Source: Eubacteriaceae bacterium (GTDB lineage Bacteria > Bacillota > Clostridia > Eubacteriales > Anaerofustaceae). Taken from it: 64,000 nucleotides of DNA. Within the stretch, counting starts at the first letter, position 1. Each line of letters begins with the position of its first letter. The DNA lies in contig JAFXKY010000046.1 of assembly GCA_017531485.1 (NCBI GenBank), positions 124,001-188,000 on the forward strand, in the 5' to 3' direction. A program made the translations under genes and the position numbers. Below are positions 24,155 to 33,343 of this stretch, one piece after another. The notes beneath the pieces are model-generated. The model was given only the letters and a program-made list of their open reading frames with translations, made no database searches and had not been told where the DNA came from.

Positions 24155-25798
24155 ATGAAAGCGGTATTTACAGCAATTAACTCTAAATTTACTCACTCCG
24201 CCCTTCCCATTTATCTTCTTTCAAAGAAAATAACGGGGGATATCGAAGTGGTTACGGGTGAATACAATATAAACCAGCCGAAAGATTATATTCTCAGAAA
24301 GCTTTACGAAGAAAAAGCAGATGTATATCTCTTTTCTTGTTATATATGGAACATAGATACAGTACTGTCCATAATCAAGGACCTGAAAAAGATGAAGGAC
24401 TGCGTCATTGTTCTCGGAGGAAGTGAAGTATCCTACAATCCGTGGGATTATGAACAGTACGCAGATTACATCGTATGCGGAGAAGGCGAAAGTATAATAA
24501 ACGAACTTCTCTCCTGCATCTTATCAGGCAAGGATCCGTCAACACTTCCGGGAGTTTATGCCAAAGGGTGCAAAAATAACTCCTTCACCGAAAAGACATC
24601 TGCCGATGAAATGAATTTTCCCTACACGGATGATGAAATCGAAAACTTCAAAGACAAGATAATATATTACGAGTCATCAAGAGGATGCCCCCACAGATGC
24701 ACGTATTGCCTTAGCGGAAGCGACAATAAAGTACGATACAAAAGTGTTGAAAGAACATGTGACGAACTTTTAAAATTCATAAACGCAGGAGTAAGGCAGG
24801 TCAAGTTCATTGACAGGACATTCAACGCTCACCCGTCAAGGGCAGAAGAGATCGTTGAATTCATTCTGAAAAGTAACAAGACGACAAACTTCCATTTTGA
24901 GGTGACAGCGGAGCATATGACGCCGAAGTTTATGGAACTGTTGAGAAACTCTCCCGTCGGAATGTTTCAGATCGAAGTCGGACTTCAGAGCATAAATCCT
25001 GAAACGCTCGAAGCGATTCAAAGAAAAAACGAGCTTGAAAAGTTTGAAAAAAACATAAAATACGTCCTCGAAAACGACAATGTTCACGTTCATGCGGATC
25101 TTATCGCCGCCCTGCCATACGAAGGATATGAGAGCTTTATGAAAGGAATAGATTATCTCTTTGATTTAAAGGTTCATATGCTTCAGGTCGGAATCCTGAA
25201 AGTGCTGAAAGGATCAAAGATATTCGATCAGGCTGAAGAATTCGGCATCGTATACTCCTCCGACAGTCCGTACAATGCTTTTTCAACGAAATGGCTTAGT
25301 GTGGACGACATGATAAAGATAAACCATATGGAAGATGTTGTGGAAAAATATTATAATTCCATGTCATTTTACGGCAGCCTTGACAAGATTTCAGCATCAT
25401 TCAAAAAACCGCACGAGATGTTTGAATGTCTTGCTGAGTATTATCTTAATAACGGGCTTTTTGACAGAGGACTTTCCAAAAAGGAACTTTATGAGATACT
25501 TATCAGATTCTGTGATGAATATCATATCGATGCAAAAGAAGAAATCGCACTTGACTGCATGAAACATCTCGACATCAACAATTCTCTCGGAGTGTATGAA
25601 AGATACGACAAGACAAAAACTTTTGAGCTGTTAAACGATGAAGAGTTTGTAAATAATTACCTTAAAAACTATTCCCACCTACGAGCAAAGGAGATCTTCA
25701 AACACGTTGCCGTGTATGAGGCAAACGACAAGCTTCTCATACTCACGAAAGAAAAAGAGGAGAAGATCAAAGGCGGATACAGGCATTTTATATACTGA
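24155..25798 (+). CDS. B12-binding domain radical SAM protein with DUF4080-type C-terminus
   Basis: 547 aa. A cobalamin-binding-like Rossmann domain covers residues 1-140 (VFTAINSKFTHSALPIYLLS, then VIVLGGSEVSYNPWDYEQYA). The radical SAM core carries CPHRCTYC (Cys178, Cys182, Cys185), which holds the 4Fe-4S cluster. A roughly 190-residue C-terminal domain fits DUF4080. GGGAG precedes the ATG at 24155; the frame open from 24032 is leader. These enzymes are widespread in anaerobes but their substrate is not established. Confidence 0.9.
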   Translation: MKAVFTAINSKFTHSALPIYLLSKKITGDIEVVTGEYNINQPKDYILRKLYEEKADVYLFSCYIWNIDTVLSIIKDLKKMKDCVIVLGGSEVSYNPWDYEQYADYIVCGEGESIINELLSCILSGKDPSTLPGVYAKGCKNNSFTEKTSADEMNFPYTDDEIENFKDKIIYYESSRGCPHRCTYCLSGSDNKVRYKSVERTCDELLKFINAGVRQVKFIDRTFNAHPSRAEEIVEFILKSNKTTNFHFEVTAEHMTPKFMELLRNSPVGMFQIEVGLQSINPETLEAIQRKNELEKFEKNIKYVLENDNVHVHADLIAALPYEGYESFMKGIDYLFDLKVHMLQVGILKVLKGSKIFDQAEEFGIVYSSDSPYNAFSTKWLSVDDMIKINHMEDVVEKYYNSMSFYGSLDKISASFKKPHEMFECLAEYYLNNGLFDRGLSKKELYEILIRFCDEYHIDAKEEIALDCMKHLDINNSLGVYERYDKTKTFELLNDEEFVNNYLKNYSHLRAKEIFKHVAVYEANDKLLILTKEKEEKIKGGYRHFIY

Positions 25799-25801
25799 TG
25801 A

Positions 25802-25830
25802 CAAAGCCACCCGATATCCGGGTGGCTTTG
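25802..25830. terminator. Bidirectional terminator
   Basis: Perfect 12-base stem CAAAGCCACCCG/CGGGTGGCTTTG with a 5-base loop between convergent genes. T-richness is modest on both sides. Confidence 0.8.
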
Positions 25831-25837
25831 ATGTTTA

Positions 25838-27034
25838 TTACTGTTCATCGGTATCAGAAATAAGTTCCGGCTTTTCTGTATCATCCACATGTTCCGTACT
25901 ATCCTCATCGGATGTATCGAAAATTTCATTCGATGTATTTTTCGCAAGGTCATCCTTGATGATCCGGTAAAGCGCGGAGACAAGCGGTACTCCGAGAACC
26001 ATGCCCATAATGCCCATTATTCCGCCACCTACGGTCACAGCCGCGAGAACCCATATTGCCGGGAGTCCGAGTGAAGAACCGACGACTTTGGGATATATGA
26101 GGTTTCCTTCGATCTGTTGAAGGATGACGAGATAAATAATAAATATAACAGCTTTTACGGGAGAGACCGTAAGGATCATGAACGCGCCGAGCCCACCACC
26201 GATATATGCTCCCGCTACAGGGATGAGGGCGGTAAAAGCTATAAGCGCACCGATCATGGATGCGTACGGAAGACCAAGGAGCCACATTCCGAGGCTGCAA
26301 AGCACTCCGAGAATGACGGCCTCCGTGCACTGACCGACAAAATATTTGTGGAAGCTGCTGTCAAGAACTCCAAGCAAATAATATACGTTTCCGACAGTTT
26401 TTTCGGAAAAATATCTTTTCATAAGCTTTCCGAACTGACCGGAAAGTATTTCTTTTCCCGAGAGGATATATATGGCGAAGATGACGCTGAGGAGTGTCGT
26501 GACTATAACGGATACGAAACTGCTGACAGCTGAAACAACGACATCCATCACGCTTGTTATTCCTGAGGTGACCATTGATATGATCTCCCCTATTCTGGAC
26601 TTCCAGTCAATGTGTTTCAACGGCTCGATAATATCTTCCGGGAAGATACCCCACTCTTCAATAATGGCGACACATTTTTCGAGAGCAGCAGGTGCCTTAT
26701 CAACGAGAAGCATGACGCAGTTCGTAAGTTCGGGGACAATAAGTCTTGCGATAAGTATCACTACCGCGATGAGGCTTACAAACGCTCCCGTCATACACAA
26801 TGGTCTTCTGAGTTTATTCACTGTCGGATTTTTACTTTTAGCGAAGAAATGTCTTTCATAAAAACTCATGAGGATATTGACGATATAAGCTGTCGCCGCC
26901 CCTATAATAAGCGGCATTGCAGCGGTTATTATAAGTCCGATAAACTTCGCCGCAGACGGCCAGAATAATATGGCAAGGTAAAGCATAAATAAGCTTACCG
27001 TGATCTTAAAACAGGTTTTCCAACTGAGATTCAT
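25838..27034 (-). CDS. AI-2E (TqsA/PerM) family transporter
   Basis: 398 aa with about eight transmembrane helices. The family features are the N-terminal helices, the soluble middle region (LVDKAPAALEKCVAIIEEWG) and the conserved C-terminal block ALIPVAGAYIGGGLGAFMIL then QQIEGNLIYPKVVGSSLGL. Members export autoinducer-2 or act as Na+/H+ antiporters; the substrate here is open. An acidic cytoplasmic tail of about 35 residues ends the protein. Confidence 0.92.
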   Translation of the reverse strand: MNLSWKTCFKITVSLFMLYLAILFWPSAAKFIGLIITAAMPLIIGAATAYIVNILMSFYERHFFAKSKNPTVNKLRRPLCMTGAFVSLIAVVILIARLIVPELTNCVMLLVDKAPAALEKCVAIIEEWGIFPEDIIEPLKHIDWKSRIGEIISMVTSGITSVMDVVVSAVSSFVSVIVTTLLSVIFAIYILSGKEILSGQFGKLMKRYFSEKTVGNVYYLLGVLDSSFHKYFVGQCTEAVILGVLCSLGMWLLGLPYASMIGALIAFTALIPVAGAYIGGGLGAFMILTVSPVKAVIFIIYLVILQQIEGNLIYPKVVGSSLGLPAIWVLAAVTVGGGIMGIMGMVLGVPLVSALYRIIKDDLAKNTSNEIFDTSDEDSTEHVDDTEKPELISDTDEQ

Positions 27035-27081
27035 ATATTATAACCTTTCTTTCTTATACTTTTTTATAATTATATTACAAA

Positions 27082-27137
27082 TTGACCGTATTGACAATAA
27101 GTGTGTATAATGATATTATAATATACACTTGTCGCAT
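27082..27137 (+). promoter_or_regulatory. TetR gene promoter and composite element
   Basis: TTGACC (27082-27087) and TATAAT (27106-27111) are 18 bases apart; an additional TTGACA lies at 27091-27096. A dyad GTGTATA-N12-TATACAC (27103-27128) covers the -10. The blocks GTGTATA, ATTATAATAT (27115-27124) and TTGTCGCAT (27129-27137) recur before the transporter gene at 27787-27822. Confidence 0.6.
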
Positions 27138-27209
27138 TTGCAACACACAGTTTAATAAAAACTGTTGCAGATCGGCTGATATATACTTTTACACATACTA
27201 AGGTGGTTT

Positions 27210-27773
27210 ATGAAAAAAGAAGATCAGAGAATAGTATTGACAAAAAGATTGCTTGCGGATGCACTTACGGAGCTTTTAAAGCACAAGGATCTTGACAAAA
27301 TAAACGTAACGGAGCTTTGCAGGAAGGCAGGAATAAACAGAGCGACTTTTTACAGGCATTATGAAACTGTTTCAGATATCATGGACGAGATGCAGGACAG
27401 ACTCGTCAGAGAAATACGACTCATGTCAAATGAACCGAAAAATTCAGGCGAAGTCAGGGATGCAATAAAAAAGATAGCTTCACATTTATATGAACAAAGA
27501 GAACTCGTCAGGCTTATTCTGAAAAACAATGCAGACGAAAAAATGGCTATGCTCTTTAATGAAATATATAAAAAGATAATGGAAGATAAAGATCTCCTGA
27601 ATATCAATTTCTCTGCATCTCCGAAAGACATAAAATTCATTGCAACTTTCATTGCCGGAGGAACATACGCAATGCTCAAGGAATGGATAATGAGTGACGA
27701 ACCGGAACATCCGGACAGAATAAGCAAACTTGCGTGCGAATTGTTTTTGGATGACAGATTTACAAACGTATAA
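27210..27773 (+). CDS. TetR/AcrR-family transcriptional regulator
   Basis: 187 aa. N-terminal helix-turn-helix at about 10-55 (LADALTELLKHKDLDKINVT, then AGINRATFYRHYETVSDIM). The all-helical C-terminal ligand domain has the FIAGGTYAMLKEWIMSDEPE segment seen in DhaS-like regulators. It probably controls itself and the GPH transporter downstream, since the same composite element lies before both genes. The ligand is unknown. Confidence 0.92.
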   Translation: MKKEDQRIVLTKRLLADALTELLKHKDLDKINVTELCRKAGINRATFYRHYETVSDIMDEMQDRLVREIRLMSNEPKNSGEVRDAIKKIASHLYEQRELVRLILKNNADEKMAMLFNEIYKKIMEDKDLLNINFSASPKDIKFIATFIAGGTYAMLKEWIMSDEPEHPDRISKLACELFLDDRFTNV

Positions 27774-27786
27774 TAAACATATTTTT

Positions 27787-27822
27787 GTGTATATACGAAA
27801 TTATAATATCAGATTGTTGCAT
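27787..27822 (+). promoter_or_regulatory. Copy of the TetR-upstream element before the GPH transporter
   Basis: Blocks GTGTATA (27787-27793), ATTATAATAT (27800-27809) and TTGTTGCAT (27814-27822) occur in the same order and with nearly the same spacing (6 and 4 bases) as upstream of the TetR gene (5 and 4 bases). A candidate operator or shared promoter core. It lies about 90 bases before the transporter start. Confidence 0.6.
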
Positions 27823-27910
27823 AAACAAACATAAGTACATACATAATGTGGGTTTACCGGATTTTGTTCTTTTGGTAATATTTCGTTGAATAATACATAA
27901 GGAGAATAAT

Positions 27911-29317
27911 ATGGAACAAAAACCTAAACTGACGTCAATGCATATCAATACATATGCTTTGTCAAACGGTCTCAACACCATGGCATCCCAGATTCCGACA
28001 CAGTACCTGATGATGTACTGCACGGACTTCCTCGGAATCAGCCCCGTCGCTTACGGTACGGCTATGGGTATTGCAAAGACATTCGACTTTATCGTTTGCC
28101 TCATCTCAGGCCCCATCATTGAAAAATCCAATATGAAGCACGGAAAGTATCTCTCATGGCTGAGAATACTTACAGCAACACTCTTCTTCGGCAACATCAT
28201 CCAGATGCTTGACACAAATGCATTCATCGAAAATGCCACGCTGAAGCTTCTCGTTGTATGCTTCGGGTACTGCATGTTCCACGGATCAATGAACTTCAAC
28301 GCTGCCGTCAGAGGCTCTCTTGTCAGAAAGCTCGCAGGCGCCGACATGGAAAACAGAAGAAAGCTTACTACCCGTCAGTCACAGGTCGGAGCTGCCGTTA
28401 CTATAATTTCATCCGCAATCACACTTCCGTGCATCACGTTCGTCGAAAAACTCACCGGCTCACCGACAATGGGATATTTCCTCGTAGCACTCGTTTTCTC
28501 AACATGTTTCGCTGTATGCAACACGATTTTTATCAAGATCGCATCCCCGTTTGATCCGCCACAGGCTGTAAACACAGTTAAAAAGAGTGCATCCGTAAAA
28601 GATATGTTCGCGACCATCGTAACGAACAAGCAGATGCTCGTTTTAGTCGTAACATACACACTCTTCTCAATCGCATCCCAGATCAACGCCGGCGTTATGA
28701 CATACTTCTTCAGAGTTACGGGAACGTTCTCTCAGTACACTATCTCCATCACCATCCGCAGTGTCGTTGCGTTCGCAGCAAGTATCCTCGTTCCGCCTGT
28801 CGGAAAGAAGATCGGAAAGAAAAATTCTCTCGTTCTCGGCAGATTCTTATGGTGCGGAGGAGTTCTCTTCATTTACGCATTCGCACTCAATAAAGACGGC
28901 TCTGCAAACCTCATCCTCATGACGATCGGTATGTGCATCTGCCGTATTGCAACATATACATATATGTCATTCGGCGTAAACTACTGGCTCGACTGCGCTG
29001 AATACGGATACTACACAACCGGCAAGGATATGAGAGGATTTGCTTCTGCGATTCAGAACATCCCCACCAAGATCGGTTTCGCCATCGGCGGAAGCTCAGT
29101 AGGTTACCTTATCGCCTGGGCAGGATATGTTCCTCCGACACCTGATGCTCTCGGCTATTTTACACACATGAACCGTTACATGATGGTTATCGGACTTATT
29201 CCGGCAGTGATCGGTGCTGTTTCAGGCATCATCACACTCTTATTCTACAAGCTCTCTGACGACGAAGCGGCAATGTATGCCAAAGCAAACGCAGAAAGAG
29301 ATGCTATGGGCGCATAA
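27911..29317 (+). CDS. GPH-family (glycoside-pentoside-hexuronide) cation symporter
   Basis: 468 aa, about 12 transmembrane helices. The N-terminal region (GLNTMASQIPTQYLMMYCTD) and the loop KHGKYLSWLRI fit the MelB/GPH branch of the major facilitator superfamily. These carriers import sugars or glycosides with Na+ or H+. No glycosidase gene is nearby, so the substrate is open. Codons are strongly C-ending (ATC, CTC, TTC, AAC) compared with neighbours, which suggests high expression. AAGGAG precedes the ATG. Confidence 0.9.
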   Translation: MEQKPKLTSMHINTYALSNGLNTMASQIPTQYLMMYCTDFLGISPVAYGTAMGIAKTFDFIVCLISGPIIEKSNMKHGKYLSWLRILTATLFFGNIIQMLDTNAFIENATLKLLVVCFGYCMFHGSMNFNAAVRGSLVRKLAGADMENRRKLTTRQSQVGAAVTIISSAITLPCITFVEKLTGSPTMGYFLVALVFSTCFAVCNTIFIKIASPFDPPQAVNTVKKSASVKDMFATIVTNKQMLVLVVTYTLFSIASQINAGVMTYFFRVTGTFSQYTISITIRSVVAFAASILVPPVGKKIGKKNSLVLGRFLWCGGVLFIYAFALNKDGSANLILMTIGMCICRIATYTYMSFGVNYWLDCAEYGYYTTGKDMRGFASAIQNIPTKIGFAIGGSSVGYLIAWAGYVPPTPDALGYFTHMNRYMMVIGLIPAVIGAVSGIITLLFYKLSDDEAAMYAKANAERDAMGA

Positions 29318-29323
29318 AATCAT

Positions 29324-29349
29324 AGGCACTGCACGATGCGGTGCCTTTT
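29324..29349 (+). terminator. Rho-independent terminator
   Basis: Stem AGGCACTGC/GCGGTGCCT (one G-T pair) with loop ACGAT, followed by TTTT, after the GPH transporter. Confidence 0.85.
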
Positions 29350-29395
29350 GTAATATCCGGAAAGATTCTGCGTCATATATGGTAAGGAGGAAAAT

Positions 29396-29623
29396 ATGAA
29401 AAGAAAATTAACCACTATCATCTGCGTAATTCTCGCATTTATTCTTCTCTTTCCCGTTCGTCTTCAGTACAAAGACGGCGGAACAGTAGAATACAAAGCT
29501 CTTCTTTACAGCATTTATGACGTTCACAGAATCAATCCCGACATGGAATCCGAAGAAATGTTTATTGAAGGATTGATCATTGAGATCCTCGGAGTGAAGA
29601 TATTTGACAACACGGGCAAATAG
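29396..29623 (+). CDS. Small secreted or membrane-anchored protein of a common Firmicute family
   Basis: 75 aa. One N-terminal hydrophobic helix (residues 5-20), then VRLQYKDGGTVEYKALLYSI and the C-terminal EGLIIEILGVKIFDN. I recall many short Firmicute proteins with this same pattern, all without assigned function. An AAGGAGG site lies 7 bases before the ATG. Confidence 0.75.
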   Translation: MKRKLTTIICVILAFILLFPVRLQYKDGGTVEYKALLYSIYDVHRINPDMESEEMFIEGLIIEILGVKIFDNTGK

Positions 29624-29684
29624 TATGTAAATATTGTTTTTATAAGGGATATATGGTATAATCCTTGCATGATCGGAGGTAAGT

Positions 29685-30014
29685 ATGAACGGAATGATCA
29701 TGGGATTTTTGATATGGTGCCTTTCAGGTGGAATATTTGCTCTTATCGGTATATACGCATTATTTGCGAAAAAGCCTGTCGGATTCTGGGCAAATGCAAA
29801 GGTATTTGAAGTAAGTGACGTGAAAAAATACAACAGGGCAATGAGCAAGTTATTTCTGTCGTTCTCTTTTGTATTTATCCTTCTCGGTACCCCTCTCCTT
29901 GCGGGGCAGAATTCGCCATGGGCGATAATCTCGGTTTTCGGCGTCGTTGCGGAAATGATCGTGATGATGATCGTATACACTCTAGTTATTGAAAAGAAGT
30001 ACAAAAAGAAATAA
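29685..30014 (+). CDS. Small membrane protein of unknown function
   Basis: 109 aa with three predicted helices (about 5-25, 54-73, 82-103) and a cytoplasmic segment KKPVGFWANAKVFEVSDVKK between helices 1 and 2, a pattern common in clostridial small membrane proteins. GGAGGT precedes the ATG. Ends at a hairpin shared with the convergent operon. Confidence 0.72.
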   Translation: MNGMIMGFLIWCLSGGIFALIGIYALFAKKPVGFWANAKVFEVSDVKKYNRAMSKLFLSFSFVFILLGTPLLAGQNSPWAIISVFGVVAEMIVMMIVYTLVIEKKYKKK

Positions 30015-30038
30015 AGCTGTGGAAATGTCCACAGCTTT
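30013..30038. terminator. Bidirectional terminator
   Basis: Stem AAAGCTGTGGA/TCCACAGCTTT with loop AATG, followed by TTTTG on the + strand. It overlaps the stop codon of the 109-aa gene. Confidence 0.85.
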
Positions 30039-30044
30039 TGTTGT

Positions 30045-30866
30045 TTAAAGTCCTTCCTCTAGTCGGAAATAATTATCCGCCCATCGGATATAGTTTATGC
30101 CGGAATAATACATCATGTTGTTTATAACGACTCCTTCTTTCGAAACGATCCTCATATCCAGTACTTCCATATGCGCAAATTCATCGGTTCCGACGTCGTT
30201 TATTGAACTGAAATCGTCGCTTCCCATAGACAGTGATGATGTGAAAATATCATACAGACACGAAATATCCTCGGGAGATATATATTTTTCATCCCCTATC
30301 GTCATACTTTCAATATCTTCCGCCTCGTCAATGCCGAAAAATGACATAAGTTCGGTGAATTCCATATGAGTATTACTGTCGAAAGACACAATATTACAAA
30401 ACAGAAGGAACGAATATTCTCCATTTTCTTCGCTTACATATACACTGCGGCACGTTCGTCCGTCCTTTGTGGTTATTTTGGAATATGGTGCGTAAACATA
30501 TATATTTCCGTACTTTTCCCCGACAGCATTCTTACCGCTTCCGAGATTTTTCCCGACCATTTCCGATGTTATCTCATAAGGGAGATTGTACATATCGAGG
30601 AGATATGTGTCATTCATATCGACTTGTTCATAATACGCGCCGTTATACTCTATGACATTCAGAATCATTGCGCCGTCATCACCTTTTTTATCACTGCTGC
30701 CGCACCTGAAAAGCGTCGTCATATTAAATCCCGCCACGAGAACAAGAATCAGAAAGTTTGCTGCCGCGAATCTTCTGCGTTTTTTATTTGCACGGCGGTT
30801 CATAGCGGAGGCAATAAATCTTTCGTCAATATGTCCGATAGCGTCACTGAGCTTATTTACGTTCAT
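30045..30866 (-). CDS. Membrane protein coupled to ECF sigma factor (candidate anti-sigma factor)
   Basis: 273 aa. A short basic cytoplasmic N-terminus (ERFIASAMNRRANKKRRRF), one transmembrane helix (about 33-53), a Cys directly outside it, then a roughly 215-residue extracytoplasmic domain. The start codon shares one base with the sigma gene stop (TGATG), the usual layout of a sigma/anti-sigma pair. The frame open to 30986 lies inside the sigma gene. The N-terminus lacks a clear zinc anti-sigma motif, so the role is inferred from topology and coupling. Confidence 0.75.
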   Translation of the reverse strand: MNVNKLSDAIGHIDERFIASAMNRRANKKRRRFAAANFLILVLVAGFNMTTLFRCGSSDKKGDDGAMILNVIEYNGAYYEQVDMNDTYLLDMYNLPYEITSEMVGKNLGSGKNAVGEKYGNIYVYAPYSKITTKDGRTCRSVYVSEENGEYSFLLFCNIVSFDSNTHMEFTELMSFFGIDEAEDIESMTIGDEKYISPEDISCLYDIFTSSLSMGSDDFSSINDVGTDEFAHMEVLDMRIVSKEGVVINNMMYYSGINYIRWADNYFRLEEGL

Positions 30867-31420
30867 CACATCCCCTCCCGTTTTATGAGGTATTCCCTCA
30901 ATGAATTCCTTATTCTGAAGAGTTTTACAGAAATATTTCTCTCGGAATGTCCTGTCCTTTTCGAGATTTCTTTCAATGACAGACAAAGAAAATATCTCAT
31001 AACAAAAATATCGGCGTTTTCCTTTGAAATGCTGTCAAGGTATTCTTCGATCAGTTTCGTTATTTCTTTAAGTTCAATGTTCCGTTCTACATTTTCCGTT
31101 GATGGGATACATTCGGAAAGTTCTTCCAGAGACAGATCATACACGCTGTTTCTCTTTTCTGCATGCTTTTTTCTGTATTTTGATATGGAAATATTTCTCG
31201 CGATCTTTGCGAAATACGCTCCGAGATTGTCCGGTCGTTTCGGAGGAATCGTGTTCCATACAGCAAGAAGGGAATCATTCAGACATTCTTCCGCATCGAG
31301 GGAATCGTATAGTATGTTATAAGCCATGCGAAGAACGGGCTTTCCGTATTTTTCTTTCAGTTGTTTTATAGCCTCTTCGGAACGGGCAAAGAAAAGATCC
31401 AGTATTTTTATGTCCTGCAT
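30866..31420 (-). CDS. ECF-type RNA polymerase sigma factor
   Basis: 184 aa. Region 2 covers DAEECLNDSLLAVWNTIPPK and LGAYFAKIARNISISKYRKK; region 4 covers FVMRYFLCLSLKEISKRTGH and ISVKLFRIRNSLREYL. ECF factors redirect RNA polymerase in response to envelope or stress signals, and are held by a membrane anti-sigma protein, here probably the coupled downstream gene. GAGGTGG precedes the ATG. Confidence 0.9.
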   Translation of the reverse strand: MQDIKILDLFFARSEEAIKQLKEKYGKPVLRMAYNILYDSLDAEECLNDSLLAVWNTIPPKRPDNLGAYFAKIARNISISKYRKKHAEKRNSVYDLSLEELSECIPSTENVERNIELKEITKLIEEYLDSISKENADIFVMRYFLCLSLKEISKRTGHSERNISVKLFRIRNSLREYLIKREGM

Positions 31421-31495
31421 AATGCCACCTCACTTATATAGTAGCATTTAAAACGAAAACATTACATAAAAAAATTATTTTTTTTCTTCACCTAA

Positions 31496-32932
<1,437 letters not shown>

Positions 32933-32952
32933 TAAAAAATATATTGAAATTA

Positions 32953-32980
32953 AAAAATCGGCTCAGATGAGCCGATTTTT
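32953..32980. terminator. Bidirectional terminator after gdhA
   Basis: Stem AAAAATCGGCTC/GAGCCGATTTTT with loop AGAT and T-runs on both sides; it also ends the convergent acylphosphatase gene. Confidence 0.9.
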
Positions 32981-33342
32981 TACATTCTGATAAACTGACA
33001 TTCTCCGATCACATCGATCTCCGTCACATCCATTTTCTTTATTTTTATGCGCACGAGTGAACACATAAAATCAAGAAGATATTTTATTTTGTTTTCGTTT
33101 CCCTGCAGTTCACAGTAAACATCGCCGTTTTTCAGATTTTCGCAAAATCCCGTAAGCGAAAGATTATTTGCAAGCTCATAAACCTCAAGGCGGAATCCGA
33201 TCCTCTGGACGCGTCCGGAGAACATGACAGAATATCTCTTTATGGGTGAATCTTCAAACTCCCCCATTTTCAGCCTTCTGACCTGGTTTCTTACGTAATC
33301 ATCTTTCAGCTTTTTTATGAAAACTTTTAACTTATCAGCCAT
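32980..33342 (-). CDS. Acylphosphatase with N-terminal extension
   Basis: 120 aa. An acylphosphatase domain from about residue 35: VMFSGRVQRIGFR holds the phosphate loop and catalytic Arg51, and LTGFCENLKNGDVYCELQG holds catalytic Asn69. The usual VQGVGFR reads VQRIGFR. It hydrolyses acyl phosphates. The 34-residue basic N-terminal extension is unusual. The start is one base past the stop of the M15 peptidase gene and has no good ribosome site, so translation is probably coupled. Confidence 0.88.
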   Translation of the reverse strand: MADKLKVFIKKLKDDYVRNQVRRLKMGEFEDSPIKRYSVMFSGRVQRIGFRLEVYELANNLSLTGFCENLKNGDVYCELQGNENKIKYLLDFMCSLVRIKIKKMDVTEIDVIGECQFIRM

Positions 33343-33343
33343 T

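Noticed and set aside
30366-31322. A 318-codon + strand open frame over the ECF sigma and its partner
   Set aside because: It is the complement of two coupled real genes and has no ribosome site or domain.
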